A stretch of DNA of 64,000 nucleotides from assembly GCF_020524545.1 (NCBI RefSeq), contig NZ_JAIVLG010000001.1, forward strand, positions 310,001 through 374,000. The letters are read 5' to 3'. Below are positions 1 through 8,025 of this stretch, piece by piece. The stretch is from Microbacterium paraoxydans. Lineage in GTDB: Bacteria; Actinomycetota; Actinomycetes; Actinomycetales; Microbacteriaceae. The number at the start of each line of letters is the position of its first letter. Position 1 is the stretch's first letter. Made by a program: the position numbers and the translations under genes. The notes under the pieces are model-generated. The model saw only the letters and a program-made list of their open reading frames with translations. It was not told the DNA's origin and did not search any database.

Positions 1-1
1 G

Positions 2-886
2 GCAGCCGATCAGCTCGGGTACACCGCGAACGTCTCCGCGCAGGCCACCGCGCGTGGCACATCGCCGGTCATCGCCCTGCTGGTCGCGGACATCGCCGAC
101 CCGTACTTCGGCCTGATCGCCTCGGGAGTGGCCCGCGGAGCGGACGAGCACGGGCTCGTCGTCACGATCTCCATCACCGAACGCGACCAGGCTCGCGAGG
201 CGCGGATCGTCCGTGCGCTGCGAGGGCAGCGACCGCGGGGGCTGATCCTCGCCGCGTCCCGCACACAGGAGCCCACCGAGGTCGACACCGCGCATGAGCT
301 GGGAGAGTTCGCTCGTCTGGGCGGCAGGGTGGTCGCCTTCGGTCCGGACGGAGGCGGCGATCGCCACATCGAGATCGACAACCGTGCGGGTGCGGAGGCC
401 CTGGGTCGGCGGATGGCCGGACTCGGCTACCGGTCGGCGATCGCCCTCGGAGCGGCAGAGGGAGTGCGCACCTCGGACGATCGCCTCGCGGGTTTCCGCG
501 CCGGCTTCGAGGGCGCCGGAGGTGCGGTCGAGAGCGTGCGCAGAGGGGGCTTCCGCCGCGAGTCCGGTGCGGCCGAGATGGCGGCGGTGCTCGCCGACGG
601 TGTCGCCCCCGGGACACTCGTGTTCGGGATCAGCGACGTGGTGGCGCTCGGGGCGATGTCGGCGATCCGCGATGCGGGTCGCGAGGTCGGCGTCGACATC
701 GCGGTCTGCGGCTTCGATGACGTGCCGGTGAGCGGCGACGTGACTCCCGCCCTCACGACCGTGCGGGTGCCGCTGAGCGAGGTCGGATATCAGGCGTTCC
801 GCGCCACGGTCGACGCCGATTGGGAGCAGGCGCCCTTGCCGCTCGAAGTCGTCGTCCGGGACAGCACACCGGGAGTGGCATCGTGA
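2..886 (+). CDS. LacI-family transcriptional regulator (5' truncated by window edge)
   Basis: The reading frame is already open at base 2, so the DNA-binding helix-turn-helix lies outside the window. The first visible residues (AADQLGYTANVSAQATARG) match the end of a LacI HTH and its hinge helix. A periplasmic-binding-protein-like effector domain follows, with the family start 'IALLVADIADPYFG', a central 'LGYRSAIALG' segment and the C-terminal 'GFDDVPVSGDVTPALTTVRVP'. LacI regulators are usually repressors released by a sugar or related ligand. The stop overlaps the GTG of the glycerate kinase gene by 4 nt, so the two are translationally coupled. The effector is probably linked to glycerate or a sugar acid, but that is inference from context. 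Confidence 0.9.
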   Translation, partial: AADQLGYTANVSAQATARGTSPVIALLVADIADPYFGLIASGVARGADEHGLVVTISITERDQAREARIVRALRGQRPRGLILAASRTQEPTEVDTAHELGEFARLGGRVVAFGPDGGGDRHIEIDNRAGAEALGRRMAGLGYRSAIALGAAEGVRTSDDRLAGFRAGFEGAGGAVESVRRGGFRRESGAAEMAAVLADGVAPGTLVFGISDVVALGAMSAIRDAGREVGVDIAVCGFDDVPVSGDVTPALTTVRVPLSEVGYQAFRATVDADWEQAPLPLEVVVRDSTPGVAS

Positions 887-1992
887 CGAGGGTCGTCCTG
901 GCACCGGACAGCTTCAAGGGCACGATCACCGCAGCCGATGCCGCGGCGGCGCTCGCCGAGGGATGGGCAAGCGTCGACCCCACGGCCGCGTTCGTGCACC
1001 GCCCCATGGCGGACGGGGGAGAGGGGACCGTGGCGGCGTTCGAGGCCGCGGTTCCGGGGGCCGTGCGGATGCCGGTCTCGGTCGACGGACCGGCCGGGCA
1101 CCGGATCGACACCTTCTGGCTGCTGCTTCCCCCGACTAAGGATGCTCCCGCGGGAACGGCCGTCGTCGACCTCGGCTCGACGTCGGGTATCGAGCTGCTG
1201 GAGCAGCTACGGCCCTGGGACGCAGACACTGCGGGGCTCGGGCAGGCCATGGCGGCCGCACTCGATCACGGGGTCTCGCGCCTCGTCGTCGGCATCGGAT
1301 CGAGCGCCTCGACCGACGGCGGCACCGGCATGCTGACGGCGTTGGGGGCGCGGTTCCTCGATGCTGCGGGCGACCCTGTTGCTCCGGGCGCCCGGGGCCT
1401 CGGGGACATCTCCTCGGTCGACCTCTCCGGACTCCGCCCCGCACCGGAGGTGCGCGTGCTCACCGACGTGACCAATCCGCTCGTCGGTCCGCGCGGGGCC
1501 GCCGCGGTGTTCGGCCCGCAGAAGGGGCTGCGCGCACCGGACGACATCGCGCTCGTGGACGACGGGCTGCGCCGCCTCGCCGCCCTGCTGGGCATCGATC
1601 CGGCGGGGGCGGGGAACGGCGCGGCCGGAGGAACCGGCGCGGCCCTGGTGGTGTGGGGTGGGGTGCTCGCCCCCGGCGCGTCCGAGGTCGCGGACCTCAT
1701 CGGGCTAGCCGAGGCGATCGCCGACGCGGATGTGGTCATCACAGGCGAGGGGTCCTATGACGGGCAGTCCGGCGACGGCAAGGTGCCTTCGTTCCTCGCG
1801 GGTCTGGCCGCGGACGCCCGCACGCGCGCGATGGTTGCGGCGGGGCGCATCACCGAGGACGCCGACACCACGCTCTTCGCGGCGTCCGCTTCACTCACCG
1901 AGCTGGCCGGCTCGTCTGAGGCGGCGCTCGCCGAGCCTGCGCGATGGCTGCGCGAGGCGGGCATCGCTCTGGCCCGTTCCGCCGCGGGCTGA
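883..1992 (+). CDS. Glycerate kinase (GlxK/GarK family)
   Basis: The 369-aa protein starts at the GTG that overlaps the regulator stop (GTGA). Its N-terminus 'VLAPDSFKGTITAADAAAALAEGW' and the later 'PMADGGEGT', 'GIGSSASTDGGTGML', 'DVTNPLVGPRGAA' and 'TGEGSYDGQSGDGK' are hallmarks of the glycerate kinase family, which phosphorylates D-glycerate with ATP to feed 2- or 3-phosphoglycerate into glycolysis. The length is normal for the family and no key motif is missing. It is probably cotranscribed with, and controlled by, the upstream LacI-type regulator. The phosphorylated position (C2 or C3) cannot be told from sequence alone. The first M in the frame lies upstream inside the regulator and is not a plausible start. 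Confidence 0.93.
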   Translation: MTRVVLAPDSFKGTITAADAAAALAEGWASVDPTAAFVHRPMADGGEGTVAAFEAAVPGAVRMPVSVDGPAGHRIDTFWLLLPPTKDAPAGTAVVDLGSTSGIELLEQLRPWDADTAGLGQAMAAALDHGVSRLVVGIGSSASTDGGTGMLTALGARFLDAAGDPVAPGARGLGDISSVDLSGLRPAPEVRVLTDVTNPLVGPRGAAAVFGPQKGLRAPDDIALVDDGLRRLAALLGIDPAGAGNGAAGGTGAALVVWGGVLAPGASEVADLIGLAEAIADADVVITGEGSYDGQSGDGKVPSFLAGLAADARTRAMVAAGRITEDADTTLFAASASLTELAGSSEAALAEPARWLREAGIALARSAAG

Positions 1993-2010
1993 GACGAAGC
2001 CCCGCGAGGG

Positions 2011-3654
2011 TCAGCCGCCGAGGGCGGCCGACACGACGGCACGGGCCTCCGCCTGCACCTCCGCGAGGTGCTCGGGGCCGCGCAGGCTCTCGGCATAGAG
2101 CTTGTAGACGTCTTCCGTTCCGGACGGGCGCGCCGCGAACCACGCGTGCTCCGTCTGCACCTTGAGCCCTCCGATCGCCGCGCCGTTGCCCGGCGCGTGC
2201 GAGAGCTTCGCCGTGATCTCCTCGCCGGCGAGGGCGGTGGCCGTCACCGACTCGGGGGCGAGCGCCCCGAGCATGGCCTTCTGCTCCGGTGTCGCGGGGG
2301 CGTCGACCCGCTGGTAGGCCGAGGCGCCGAAGGCCTCTTCCAGCTCGGCATAGCGTTCCGAGGGCGTCTTGCCCGTGACGGCGATGATCTCGGCGGCCAG
2401 GAGGCACAGCAGGATGCCGTCCTTGTCGGTCGACCAGACGGAGCCGTCCTTGCGGAGGAAGGACGCTCCCGCCGACTCCTCGCCGCCGAACGCGACCGAG
2501 CCGTCGAGGAGGCCGGGGACGAACCACTTGAACCCGACCGGAACCTCCAGCAGCCGGCGGCCGAGCGATTCGGCGACGCGGTCGATGATCATCGACGACA
2601 CGAGCGTCTTCCCGATCGCTGCATCCCGTGGCCAGTCCTGCCGATGCGAGAACAGATAGTCGATCGCCACGGCCAGATAGTGGTTCGGGTTCATCAGACC
2701 GGCATCCGGGGTCACGATGCCGTGCCGGTCGGCGTCGGCGTCGTTCCCGGTCAGCACGTCGTAGTCGCCCTTCTTCGCGACCAGCGATGCCATCGCGGAG
2801 GGCGACGACGGATCCATCCGGATCTTCTCGTCCCAGTCCAGGGTCATGAAGCGCCACGTCGGGTCGACCTCAGGGTTCACCACGTCCAGGTCGAGGTCGT
2901 GCATCTCGGCGATGAGCGCCCAGTACTCCACGGAGGCGCCGCCCAGAGGATCCGCGCCGATGCGCACCCCGGCCGTGCGGATCGCATCGAGGTCGATGAT
3001 CGACGGCAGGTCGCGGACGTACGCCTCGCGGAAGTCGTAGCCGGTGAGGGCATCCCAGTCGATGTCCGCGAAGCGCTCGAGCTTCACGCCTTCGAGCCCC
3101 GCCGCGATCAGCGCGTTCGCGCGGTCGGCGATCCAGCTCGTGGCGTCCGTGTCGGCGGGGCCCCCGTGCGGCGGGTTGTACTTGAAACCGCCGTCGCGCG
3201 GCGGGTTGTGCGACGGCGTCACGACGATGCCGTCTGCGCGCCCGGGGTCGTCGGCTGCGCGTCCGCGGTTGTAGCTCAGGATCGCGTGGCTGAGGGCGGG
3301 GGTCGGCACCCACGAGTCGCGGGCGTCGACGCGCACGTCCACACCGTTCGCGAGCAGCACCTCGATGGCGCTGCGCTCGGCGGGCAGCGAGAGAGCGTGC
3401 GTGTCCCGGCCGAGGAACAGGGGACCCGTGATGCCCTGGGCGGCACGGTAGTCCACGATCGCCTGGGTCGTGGCGAGGATGTGGTTCTCGTTGAAGCTGT
3501 TCGACAGGGAGGAACCGCGATGGCCGCTGGTCCCGAAGACGACCCGCTCGGCCGCGACCTCGGGGTTCGGCGTGCGGTCGTAGTAGGCGGCGATGAGTTC
3601 ATCGACGTCGATCAGGTCACTTTCCTCCGCAGGGAGGCCGGCACGGCTGGTCAT
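2011..3654 (-). CDS. pgm: Phosphoglucomutase (alpha-D-glucose phosphate-specific)
   Basis: This 547-aa alpha-D-phosphohexomutase interconverts glucose 1-phosphate and glucose 6-phosphate for glycogen, trehalose and cell-wall sugar metabolism. Visible motifs are '[13 protein letters not shown]' near residues 38-50, the phosphoserine loop 'TPSHNPP' (Ser about 148), the metal-binding '[10 protein letters not shown]' and the C-terminal phosphate-binding '[12 protein letters not shown]'. The length matches the E. coli Pgm type rather than the shorter ManB/GlmM types. The start ATG at 3654 (MTSRAG) gives the family N-terminus; the frame stays open far upstream but overlaps pheA, so longer starts are unlikely. 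It is divergent from pheA and convergent with the glycerate kinase gene. Confidence 0.95.
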   Translation of the reverse strand: MTSRAGLPAEESDLIDVDELIAAYYDRTPNPEVAAERVVFGTSGHRGSSLSNSFNENHILATTQAIVDYRAAQGITGPLFLGRDTHALSLPAERSAIEVLLANGVDVRVDARDSWVPTPALSHAILSYNRGRAADDPGRADGIVVTPSHNPPRDGGFKYNPPHGGPADTDATSWIADRANALIAAGLEGVKLERFADIDWDALTGYDFREAYVRDLPSIIDLDAIRTAGVRIGADPLGGASVEYWALIAEMHDLDLDVVNPEVDPTWRFMTLDWDEKIRMDPSSPSAMASLVAKKGDYDVLTGNDADADRHGIVTPDAGLMNPNHYLAVAIDYLFSHRQDWPRDAAIGKTLVSSMIIDRVAESLGRRLLEVPVGFKWFVPGLLDGSVAFGGEESAGASFLRKDGSVWSTDKDGILLCLLAAEIIAVTGKTPSERYAELEEAFGASAYQRVDAPATPEQKAMLGALAPESVTATALAGEEITAKLSHAPGNGAAIGGLKVQTEHAWFAARPSGTEDVYKLYAESLRGPEHLAEVQAEARAVVSAALGG

Positions 3655-3741
3655 CCTCTCAGTCTGCCCCTTGAGCGACGGGATCGCATCCGAGAAGTCC
3701 TGCGTATCTCCGTCGCCACGCCGAGGGCTAAGGTGAAACCC

Positions 3742-4683
3742 GTGACTGAACGCCGCACCTACAGCTATCTCGGCCCGGCCGGAACCTTCACGGAGGCGGC
3801 GCTCGATCAGGTGGCCGAGGCTCGTGGCCAGACCTGGCGCCCCGTGCACAACGTGGGTGAGGCGCTGGCCGACGTGCTCGAGGGGCGCAGCGACGCCGCG
3901 ATGATCGCGATCGAGAACTCCATCGAGGGCGGTGTCTCCACCACACAGGATGCGCTGGCGACCTTGCCGGGGCTGCGCATCATCGGCGAGTACCTGGTGC
4001 GGGTGAACTTCGTGCTCGTCGCCCCGCGCGGCACGACGCTCGATCAGGTCGAGGTGATCGCGGCGCACCCCGTCGCCTATGCGCAGTGCCACGGCTGGCT
4101 CGGTACGCACCTGCCCTCGCACTCGCACGTGCCCGCCTCGAGCAACGTGGCCTCGGCGATCGGCGTCCTCGACGGCACGCTCGCCGCCCAGGCGGCCATC
4201 GCGGCTCCTGGCATCGTGAGCCACTACGACGTCGACGTGCTCGCGGAGGGCATCGGCGACAACGCGCAGGCGGTGACCCGCTTCGTGCTGGTCACGCGGA
4301 CGACCCGCTCACCTGAACCCACCGGCGCCGACAAGACCTCGCTGATCGTCGAGCTCCCGCACGACCACCCCGGTTCACTCCTCGAGATGCTGGAGCAGTT
4401 CTCGACCCGCGGCATCAACCTCTCGCTCATCGAGTCGCGGCCCATCGGCGATGAGCTGGGCCGCTACCGGTTCGTGATCGACGCGGACGGGCACATCGAG
4501 CACGAGCGCATGGCCGACGCACTGCTCGGCATCCGGCGCTTCAGCCCGCGCGTGGTGTTCCTCGGTTCGTATCCGCGTGCGGACCGCCAGATCGTGCAGT
4601 ACCCCGATCGCTACTCGGACGACGTGTTCGTCGAGGCGCGCGATTGGCTGCGCGGCATCCTCTCCGGCGAGCCCGAGTCCTGA
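3742..4683 (+). CDS. pheA: Prephenate dehydratase
   Basis: The 313-aa protein converts prephenate to phenylpyruvate in phenylalanine biosynthesis. It begins '[21 protein letters not shown]', carries the catalytic-domain motifs '[14 protein letters not shown]' and 'VTRFVLV' (the conserved TRF), and ends in an ACT regulatory domain with the phenylalanine-binding '[11 protein letters not shown]'. It is the monofunctional actinobacterial type without a chorismate mutase domain, so allosteric inhibition by phenylalanine is expected. I chose GTG 3742; an in-frame GTG three codons upstream at 3733 is possible. The 87-nt gap to pgm must hold both divergent promoters. A tandem repeat and a terminator follow the stop. 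Confidence 0.95.
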   Translation: MTERRTYSYLGPAGTFTEAALDQVAEARGQTWRPVHNVGEALADVLEGRSDAAMIAIENSIEGGVSTTQDALATLPGLRIIGEYLVRVNFVLVAPRGTTLDQVEVIAAHPVAYAQCHGWLGTHLPSHSHVPASSNVASAIGVLDGTLAAQAAIAAPGIVSHYDVDVLAEGIGDNAQAVTRFVLVTRTTRSPEPTGADKTSLIVELPHDHPGSLLEMLEQFSTRGINLSLIESRPIGDELGRYRFVIDADGHIEHERMADALLGIRRFSPRVVFLGSYPRADRQIVQYPDRYSDDVFVEARDWLRGILSGEPES

Positions 4684-4705
4684 CCGCGGCCCCGGTGCCC
4701 CGGTG

Positions 4706-4801
4706 CCGCGGTGCGGGATCGCCTCGGTGCCGGGTAGCCGCGGTGCGGGAGCGCCGCGGTGCGGGAGTGCCGCGGTGCGGGATCGCCTCGGTGCGGGATC
4801 G
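4706..4801. repeat. Six-unit 16-bp tandem repeat (minisatellite)
   Basis: Six consecutive units in exact 16-bp phase begin at 4706, 4722, 4738, 4754, 4770 and 4786. The consensus is CCGCGGTGCGGGATCG. Units 1 and 5 are identical, units 3 and 4 differ by one or two bases, and units 2 and 6 start CCTCGGTG. The last unit supplies the left arm of the adjoining terminator hairpin. It lies just after the pheA stop and encodes nothing. Confidence 0.9.
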
Positions 4802-4848
4802 AAAACGCGCCTCCGAGACGTCACGGAGGCGCGTTTTTCATCCCGCAC
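4791..4848. terminator. Bidirectional terminator hairpin between pheA and the small minus-strand gene
   Basis: GTGCGGGAT (4791-4799) pairs with ATCCCGCAC (4840-4848), and inside it AAAACGCGCCTCCG (4802-4815) pairs perfectly with CGGAGGCGCGTTTT (4824-4837). A-tract and T-tract flank the GC-rich stem, so it can end transcription in both directions between the convergent genes. Confidence 0.82.
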
Positions 4849-4862
4849 GTGCGGGATCGGGG

Positions 4863-5075
4863 TCAATGCTCCTGGAAGCGCGGCCAGTCGCTGCCGGGAG
4901 CCATGCGCGCGTGCAGGGCACCTTTCGCGGAGGCGAGGCTCGGATAGGTGCTGGCTTCGGCATCCGCCTCCGCCATCGTCACGTGGTATCCGTCGTCGTC
5001 GTGCCGGATGCTGCCGACCACCCCGTTGCGTCCGTATGCGACCCAGAGTGCGAGCGTCTTGGTGGTGCTCATCAT
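4863..5075 (-). CDS. Small conserved hypothetical protein
   Basis: This is a 70-residue protein with no motif I can name. It contains a central 'DDDGYHVTMAEADAEASTYPSLASAKGALHARM' type segment (positions about 26-58), acidic in its first half and with a helix-forming 'SLASAKGAL' that resembles small single-domain proteins common in Microbacteriaceae. A clear ribosome site (AAAGGGGG near 5081-5088 on the minus strand) precedes two consecutive ATG codons at 5075 and 5072; either could be used. It has no signal peptide or membrane segment. It converges on pheA across the terminator hairpin and lies just downstream of the DUF559 gene on the same strand. The function is unknown. Confidence 0.75.
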   Translation of the reverse strand: MMSTTKTLALWVAYGRNGVVGSIRHDDDGYHVTMAEADAEASTYPSLASAKGALHARMAPGSDWPRFQEH

Positions 5076-5223
5076 CGGACCCCCTTTCTGCCGTAGAGGG
5101 TACGCCGATCTCGCGGGTGTCGACACCCCTTGACGGGATCCGCGAAGCGGTGGCGAGATCGAAAACGCACCCCCCTCGGCCTTGGCCGGAACGTTTCTGA
5201 TCCCGCACCGGATCACGCGGAGA

Positions 5224-6144
5224 TCAGCGCGAGGAAATCGCCCGACGGATGAGGGAGACGAGGGCGGCGCCGCCGTCGCGCAGGTCGAGCTCGGTGACGC
5301 GGATCACGATCCACCCGGCGGCTTCGAGGTCACGCTGTCGACGGATGTCCGTGCGCCACTGCTCCCGGCTCGTGCGGTGCCCGTCCCCTTCATACTCGAT
5401 TGCGATGCGCCACTGCGGATAGGCGAGGTCGACGCGGGCGATCGCGCGGCCGGCAGCCCGGACGATGTGCTGGATCTCGGGCTCGGGCAGCCCGGCGTCG
5501 GTCAGCAGCATCCTGGTCTCGGTCTCCTTCGGCGACTCGACTCCGCCGCGGACATGGGGGAGAGCCGCGCGGATGCGCCCGCACCCCGGGAAACGCCCCC
5601 ACTCGCTGAGACGCTGTTCGATCATCTCGATGCTCACCGAGGGTCTGCCCTCGCGGAGACCGGGGTAGTTGTCGGCAGCGGTGACGAGAGCTTCGAGGGC
5701 GACGAGCATCGGTACGCGGGACAGCTCCGCGGCGCAGAGGAAGAGTGCGGCCACGGGATCGACCACCGGTGCCGTTCCGATCGCCCAGGAGTGGGCGCGC
5801 CCCGAGGCGACACGACGCCCACGGACGCCGGCGGTGCGTGGGGGAGAGCGGCGCGTGTCCACCGCGACGTCCAGGGGCTCGTCCGGTGTCCAGCGGGCCG
5901 GGAAGGGGAGCCCCCAGAGCCGCATGGCGGTCCGCCCGGCGAAACGCTGACCCGATCGCAGCCTCGGCACATAGCATTCCACGTGATCTTGGAACGTCGC
6001 GGGCGCATCAACGGCGCGGACGCCGGCATACGGCCGGGTGAGATCACGCGCGGAGTGCCGCTTGCGCCCGACACCCGACGCGTCGGCATGGCGGACGGAG
6101 AAGCGGGGGCCGAGCTCAGCGGGGAGCGGGATCCGGTGGCGCAT
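5224..6144 (-). CDS. DUF559/Vsr-like endonuclease-fold protein (AbiEi-like N-terminus)
   Basis: The protein is about 306 aa with two parts. The N-terminal half ('GVGRKRHSARDLTRPYAGVRA', then 'RFAGRTAMRLWGLPFP') resembles the AbiEi-like winged-helix portion of many actinobacterial proteins. The C-terminal half ('VDLAYPQWRIAIEYEGDGHRTSREQWRTDIRRQRDLEAAGWIVIRVT') is the DUF559 domain, related to the Vsr/restriction-endonuclease fold. Its D, E-x-E and Q/K-type residues ('VDLAY', 'AIEYEGDGH') fit a metal-dependent nuclease core. Such proteins are abundant in Actinobacteria and their role is unknown. I chose ATG 6144 because family members begin MRHxxPLPxEL; ATG 6189 would add 15 residues. Confidence 0.8.
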   Translation of the reverse strand: MRHRIPLPAELGPRFSVRHADASGVGRKRHSARDLTRPYAGVRAVDAPATFQDHVECYVPRLRSGQRFAGRTAMRLWGLPFPARWTPDEPLDVAVDTRRSPPRTAGVRGRRVASGRAHSWAIGTAPVVDPVAALFLCAAELSRVPMLVALEALVTAADNYPGLREGRPSVSIEMIEQRLSEWGRFPGCGRIRAALPHVRGGVESPKETETRMLLTDAGLPEPEIQHIVRAAGRAIARVDLAYPQWRIAIEYEGDGHRTSREQWRTDIRRQRDLEAAGWIVIRVTELDLRDGGAALVSLIRRAISSR

Positions 6145-6245
6145 CCGCCCATGGTCGCGCGCGTGCGTCCGCTCTGTGCCGTCCGGCATCCTTGCGGTCC
6201 GGTAGCTGTGGACAACTGTGGCTTGTGGAGAGCGCTCGCCCCGGA

Positions 6246-6301
6246 TGCGGGATCAAAAACGCGCCTCAGGACGCCCGGGAAGGTGCGTTTTCGATCCCGC
6301 A
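6246..6301. terminator. Inverted-repeat element / terminator between two minus-strand genes
   Basis: GCGGGATC (6247-6254) pairs with GATCCCGC (6293-6300), and AAAACGC (6256-6262) with GCGTTTT (6285-6291), followed inward by CCT/AGG. It is the same design as the hairpin at 4791-4848, and a degenerate relative lies at 5157-5203. A GC-rich run of GCGGGC units (6303-6358) adjoins it, up to the stop of the LLM oxidoreductase gene. Confidence 0.7.
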
Positions 6302-6358
6302 AGCGGGCGCGGGCGCGGGCGCGGGCCGCGGGGACGGGGCGCGGGCGGGGGCGGGGGG

Positions 6359-7399
6359 TTAGAGGGCGGTGGCGATGAGGTCGAGGGACTGGGCGCGGCC
6401 GAGCGGGGAGTCCTTCGGCTCGGACTCGTACGCGCCGGCGACGGGAGAGAGCATGACCTCGTCGACACCGTGGCGTTCGGCGAAGGCGCGGACCTCCGCG
6501 GCCACACTCTCGCCCGTGCCGACGAACCAGCGCGAGCGGGCCGCCTGGACGACCTCTTCCGTCTGGGGGTCCGTCTCCGCGGCGAGCGCCTCCTCCACGG
6601 TCTCGAGCGCTCGCAGGGGCTGGTTCAGTCGCAGTCGTGCCATCATCCGCAGTTGCGGCAGTGCGCGGGCCTCCGCTTCCTCCGAGGTGGGCGCGGCAAC
6701 CGCGTTCACGGTGAGGAACGTCCGCGGTTCCGGGTGCTCCTCGCTCGGGCGATAGCCGGTGCGGTACAGGTCGAGTGCGCGCTCGAGGCCGTGTCCCGAG
6801 AAGTGGTTCGCGAAGACGTAGGGCAGCCCGTGGGAGGCTGCGAGCTGGGCGGAGTAGTCGCTCGATCCGAGCAGCCACACCTCGGGGGCCCCGATCGCCG
6901 CCGGGGTCGCGCGCACGGTGTACTCCCCGCCCGAGGTGAAGCGTACGGTGGCGCCTTCACCGGAGAGGAGGGCGGCGATGTCCTGGACGTGGCGGGGGAA
7001 CTGCTCGACGTCGCTCGTGGTCCCGGAACCGCGGAGCAGCTGCGTGATCACCGGGTCGCTGCCGGGAGCGCGCCCGAGGCCGAGGTCGATGCGCCCCGGT
7101 GCGATCGCCTCGAGTGCCGCGAACTGCTCGGCCACGATGAGCGGTGCGTGGTTGGGCAGCATCACTCCGCCGGACCCGAGCCGCAGGCGGGTCGTGCGTG
7201 TTGCCGCGGCGGCGATCAGCACCGGCGGCGTGGTGGAGGCCACAGCGGGCATGTTGTGGTGCTCGGCGAACCAGTAGCGGCGATAGCCGAGGCGGTCGGC
7301 GGTCTCCGCGAGGGACAGGGAGGAGGCGATGGCCTCGGCGCTGGTCTGGCCGGTGCGGACGGGGACGAGGTCGAGGACGGAGAGGGCTGTAGCGGGCAT
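6359..7399 (-). CDS. LLM-class flavin-dependent oxidoreductase (luciferase-like, MsnO8-type)
   Basis: The protein has 346 aa and the bacterial luciferase-like TIM-barrel fold. It begins 'LSVLDLVPVRTGQTSAEAI', has 'RLGYRRYWFAEHHNMPAVAS' and 'RLRLGSGGVMLPNHAPLIVAEQFAALEAIAPGRIDLGLGRAPGSDP', and ends with 'GTGESVAAEVRAFAERHGVDEVMLSP'. These are signatures of group 1 'MsnO8 family' LLM oxidoreductases, which use reduced flavin (FMNH2 or F420H2). The substrate is unknown. I chose ATG 7399 because relatives start just before LSVLDLVPV; GTG 7456 and ATG 7432 lie in frame upstream. The gene follows the MarR-family gene on the same strand (61-nt gap) and may share its promoter and regulation. Confidence 0.9.
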   Translation of the reverse strand: MPATALSVLDLVPVRTGQTSAEAIASSLSLAETADRLGYRRYWFAEHHNMPAVASTTPPVLIAAAATRTTRLRLGSGGVMLPNHAPLIVAEQFAALEAIAPGRIDLGLGRAPGSDPVITQLLRGSGTTSDVEQFPRHVQDIAALLSGEGATVRFTSGGEYTVRATPAAIGAPEVWLLGSSDYSAQLAASHGLPYVFANHFSGHGLERALDLYRTGYRPSEEHPEPRTFLTVNAVAAPTSEEAEARALPQLRMMARLRLNQPLRALETVEEALAAETDPQTEEVVQAARSRWFVGTGESVAAEVRAFAERHGVDEVMLSPVAGAYESEPKDSPLGRAQSLDLIATAL

Positions 7400-7460
7400 C
7401 CTCTCGTGCAACGCCTCGCGGTGCGGCGTCATTCCCCTTGGAGGTGGCGGTGTCACCCTT

Positions 7461-7946
7461 TCAGGAGCGAACCGTGTCGCGGAGCGCCTCGACCGCTTCC
7501 TTGTTCACGCGAGCCGCACGTTCGAAGAGCTCGTTCGCGAACTCGATCTCCTCGTCGGTGAGGGTGTCGAGATAGTCGTTCCATCGCTGCGCCACCCGAG
7601 CGTACACATCCCCGACGCGCGACATCACCGCTTCGGGGACCGCGGTCACGATCACTCGGCGGCGATCGGTCTCGTCGCGTGTGCGGGTGACGAATCCCGC
7701 CCGCTCCAGACGGTCGATCATGGCGGTGATGGCGCCGCCCGCGCTCAGCCCCGTGCGGGTGGCCAGCTCGCCCGGGGTGGCGGGGCCTTCGCTCAGGAGG
7801 AGACCGACCGCCTGAAGGTCGGTGCCGTTGAGGCCGCCCGAACGCGCGACCGCCTCCTGGAAGAGGACTGCCCTGGCCATGAACTCCCGCATGACCTCGC
7901 CCTGCCGTGAGATCGCCGCAGCGCGTGTTGACGATGGTTTCGACAT
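7461..7946 (-). CDS. MarR-family transcriptional regulator
   Basis: The 161-aa protein is a standard MarR-length winged-helix dimer. The DNA-binding part reads 'GLNGTDLQAVGLLLSEGPATPGELATRTGLSAGGAITAMIDRLERAGFVTRTRDETDRRRVIVTAV' (recognition helix, then wing with the conserved DxRR). Flanking helices form the dimer interface. MarR proteins typically repress themselves and a divergent gene until a phenolic or other small ligand binds. Here the divergent gene is an FAD monooxygenase, a frequent MarR partner, and the 79-nt shared intergenic region contains palindromic candidate operators. The LLM oxidoreductase gene downstream may belong to the same regulon. Confidence 0.92.
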   Translation of the reverse strand: MSKPSSTRAAAISRQGEVMREFMARAVLFQEAVARSGGLNGTDLQAVGLLLSEGPATPGELATRTGLSAGGAITAMIDRLERAGFVTRTRDETDRRRVIVTAVPEAVMSRVGDVYARVAQRWNDYLDTLTDEEIEFANELFERAARVNKEAVEALRDTVRS

Positions 7947-7955
7947 CCGATATTC

Positions 7956-7993
7956 TCTCTAAATACGAGAGACTCGCTTTTAGAGACTCTCTA
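7956..7993. promoter_or_regulatory. Candidate MarR operators in the divergent promoter region
   Basis: Two inverted repeats lie between the divergent MarR and monooxygenase genes: TCTCT-N7-AGAGA at 7956-7972 and the perfect 13-bp palindrome TAGAGACTCTCTA at 7981-7993. Both share the TCTCT/AGAGA half-site, and a further TCTCTCTC run follows at about 7996-8003. Position and symmetry fit MarR operators. Confidence 0.6.
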
Positions 7994-8025
7994 CCTCTCT
8001 CTCAGACTATCGAAGGGACCTCCCC

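Noticed and set aside
2068..3741. Open frame on the plus strand upstream of and continuous with pheA
   Set aside because: It lies antisense to pgm and its translation has no domain; prephenate dehydratase begins at about 3742.
3655..4224. N-terminal extension of pgm by about 190 residues
   Set aside because: The extension overlaps pheA in antisense and is not part of the phosphoglucomutase family; the family start is at 3654.
4706..4801. Possible CRISPR-like array after pheA
   Set aside because: Units are 16 bp and contiguous, with no unique spacers and no cas genes nearby; it is a simple tandem repeat.
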